From Ruminococcus difficilis (lineage in GTDB: Bacteria > Bacillota_A > Clostridia > Oscillospirales > Acutalibacteraceae): 5,346 nt of DNA. Position numbers and translations under genes: made by a program. The stretch spans positions 1 to 5,346 of the forward strand of contig NZ_JAEQMG010000096.1 of assembly GCF_016680995.1 (NCBI RefSeq). The letters run 5' to 3'. The notes under the pieces were generated by a model that saw nothing but the letters and a program-made list of their open reading frames with translations, had not been told where the DNA came from and searched no databases. This document shows, one piece after another, positions 5,229 to 5,346 of this stretch (position 1 is its first letter; each line of letters opens with the position of its first letter).

Positions 5229-5346
5229 CAGCTTGTCGAAAAAGTATCATAAAATATATGAGTAGTCGATTTCCAAGGCTCCCTTTGGTAAAGGGAGCTG
5301 TCCCCGAAAGGGGACTGAGGAATTGCATGAATTGATCGACCGAAGG
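5229..5346 (-). repeat. Right arm of 118-bp perfect inverted repeat
   Basis: The exact reverse complement of 2-119, with the same two hairpins and AT-rich linker, oriented so that its terminator lies on the inner side. It ends on the last base of the window, so its outer limit cannot be seen and the true repeat may be longer. Confidence 0.9.

Larger units (their letters stand above)
4722..5346. other. Gene-free, repeat-rich right intergenic region
   Basis: Over 600 bases without a supportable gene. Minus-strand open frames here are made largely of heptad repeats and lack ribosome binding sites. In order: about 90 nt of gap 3' trailer, a strong hairpin (4812-4836), two heptad arrays separated and followed by copies of an 18-bp hairpin, about 80 nt (4995-5075) where I see nothing recognisable, a MITE-like palindromic element (5076-5186), a minus-strand terminator, and the right inverted-repeat arm. 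The outward neighbour on the right is probably a minus-strand gene whose transcript ends here (inference). Confidence 0.7.

Noticed and set aside
1..5346. Transposon or integron bounded by the inverted repeats
   Set aside because: No transposase, integrase or recombinase, and the cargo is housekeeping-type. The arms contain terminator-linked hairpins, and target duplications cannot be seen because the window ends with the right arm.

Overview
The window reads as a stretch of chromosome from a fairly GC-rich, low-redundancy clostridial Firmicute, most likely a gut Oscillospiraceae/Ruminococcaceae-type organism. The grounds are strong AGGAGG-type ribosome binding sites, sigma-A-like promoters of the TTGATT/TAAAAT kind, a clostridial-type GAPDH, a DUF1846 protein, and intergenic regions packed with small hairpin repeats and heptad arrays. 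The taxonomic call is inference; no rRNA or other marker is present.

Layout, all four genes on the + strand. (1) Positions 1-312: left arm of a 118-bp perfect inverted repeat, an intrinsic terminator, a small GTCATT hairpin and a candidate promoter. (2) 313-1784: a two-gene ABC-2 type exporter operon (ATPase, then six-helix permease, ATGA overlap) closed by a terminator at 1793-1823. (3) 1785-1975: one arm of a dispersed palindromic repeat and an extended -10 promoter. (4) 1976-3457: a complete DUF1846/UPF0371 protein of unknown function. (5) 3458-3692: a heptad tandem array that starts at the stop codon, then an AT-rich palindrome and a good promoter. (6) 3693-4721: NAD-type glyceraldehyde-3-phosphate dehydrogenase (gap) with its own leader and a terminator-like hairpin. 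(7) 4722-5346: no gene; two heptad arrays, a duplicated 18-bp hairpin, a MITE-like palindromic element, a minus-strand terminator and the right arm of the inverted repeat.

The genes do not form one pathway. gap is a highly expressed glycolytic gene with its own promoter and distinct codon use. The ABC pair is a self-contained efflux module of unknown substrate. DUF1846 is a conserved cytosolic protein with no assigned reaction. They look like three neighbouring transcription units.

The most striking content is non-coding: the 118-bp perfect inverted repeats at the two window ends, each joined on its inner side to a different terminator hairpin of the same geometry; a MITE-like element whose arms diverge, in the outer palindrome, only by transitions; and three heptad arrays sharing an AGAA/TGAA core. 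I see no convincing evidence for a new multi-gene system. The coincidence of repeat ends with window ends suggests this may be a whole assembly contig broken at repeats.
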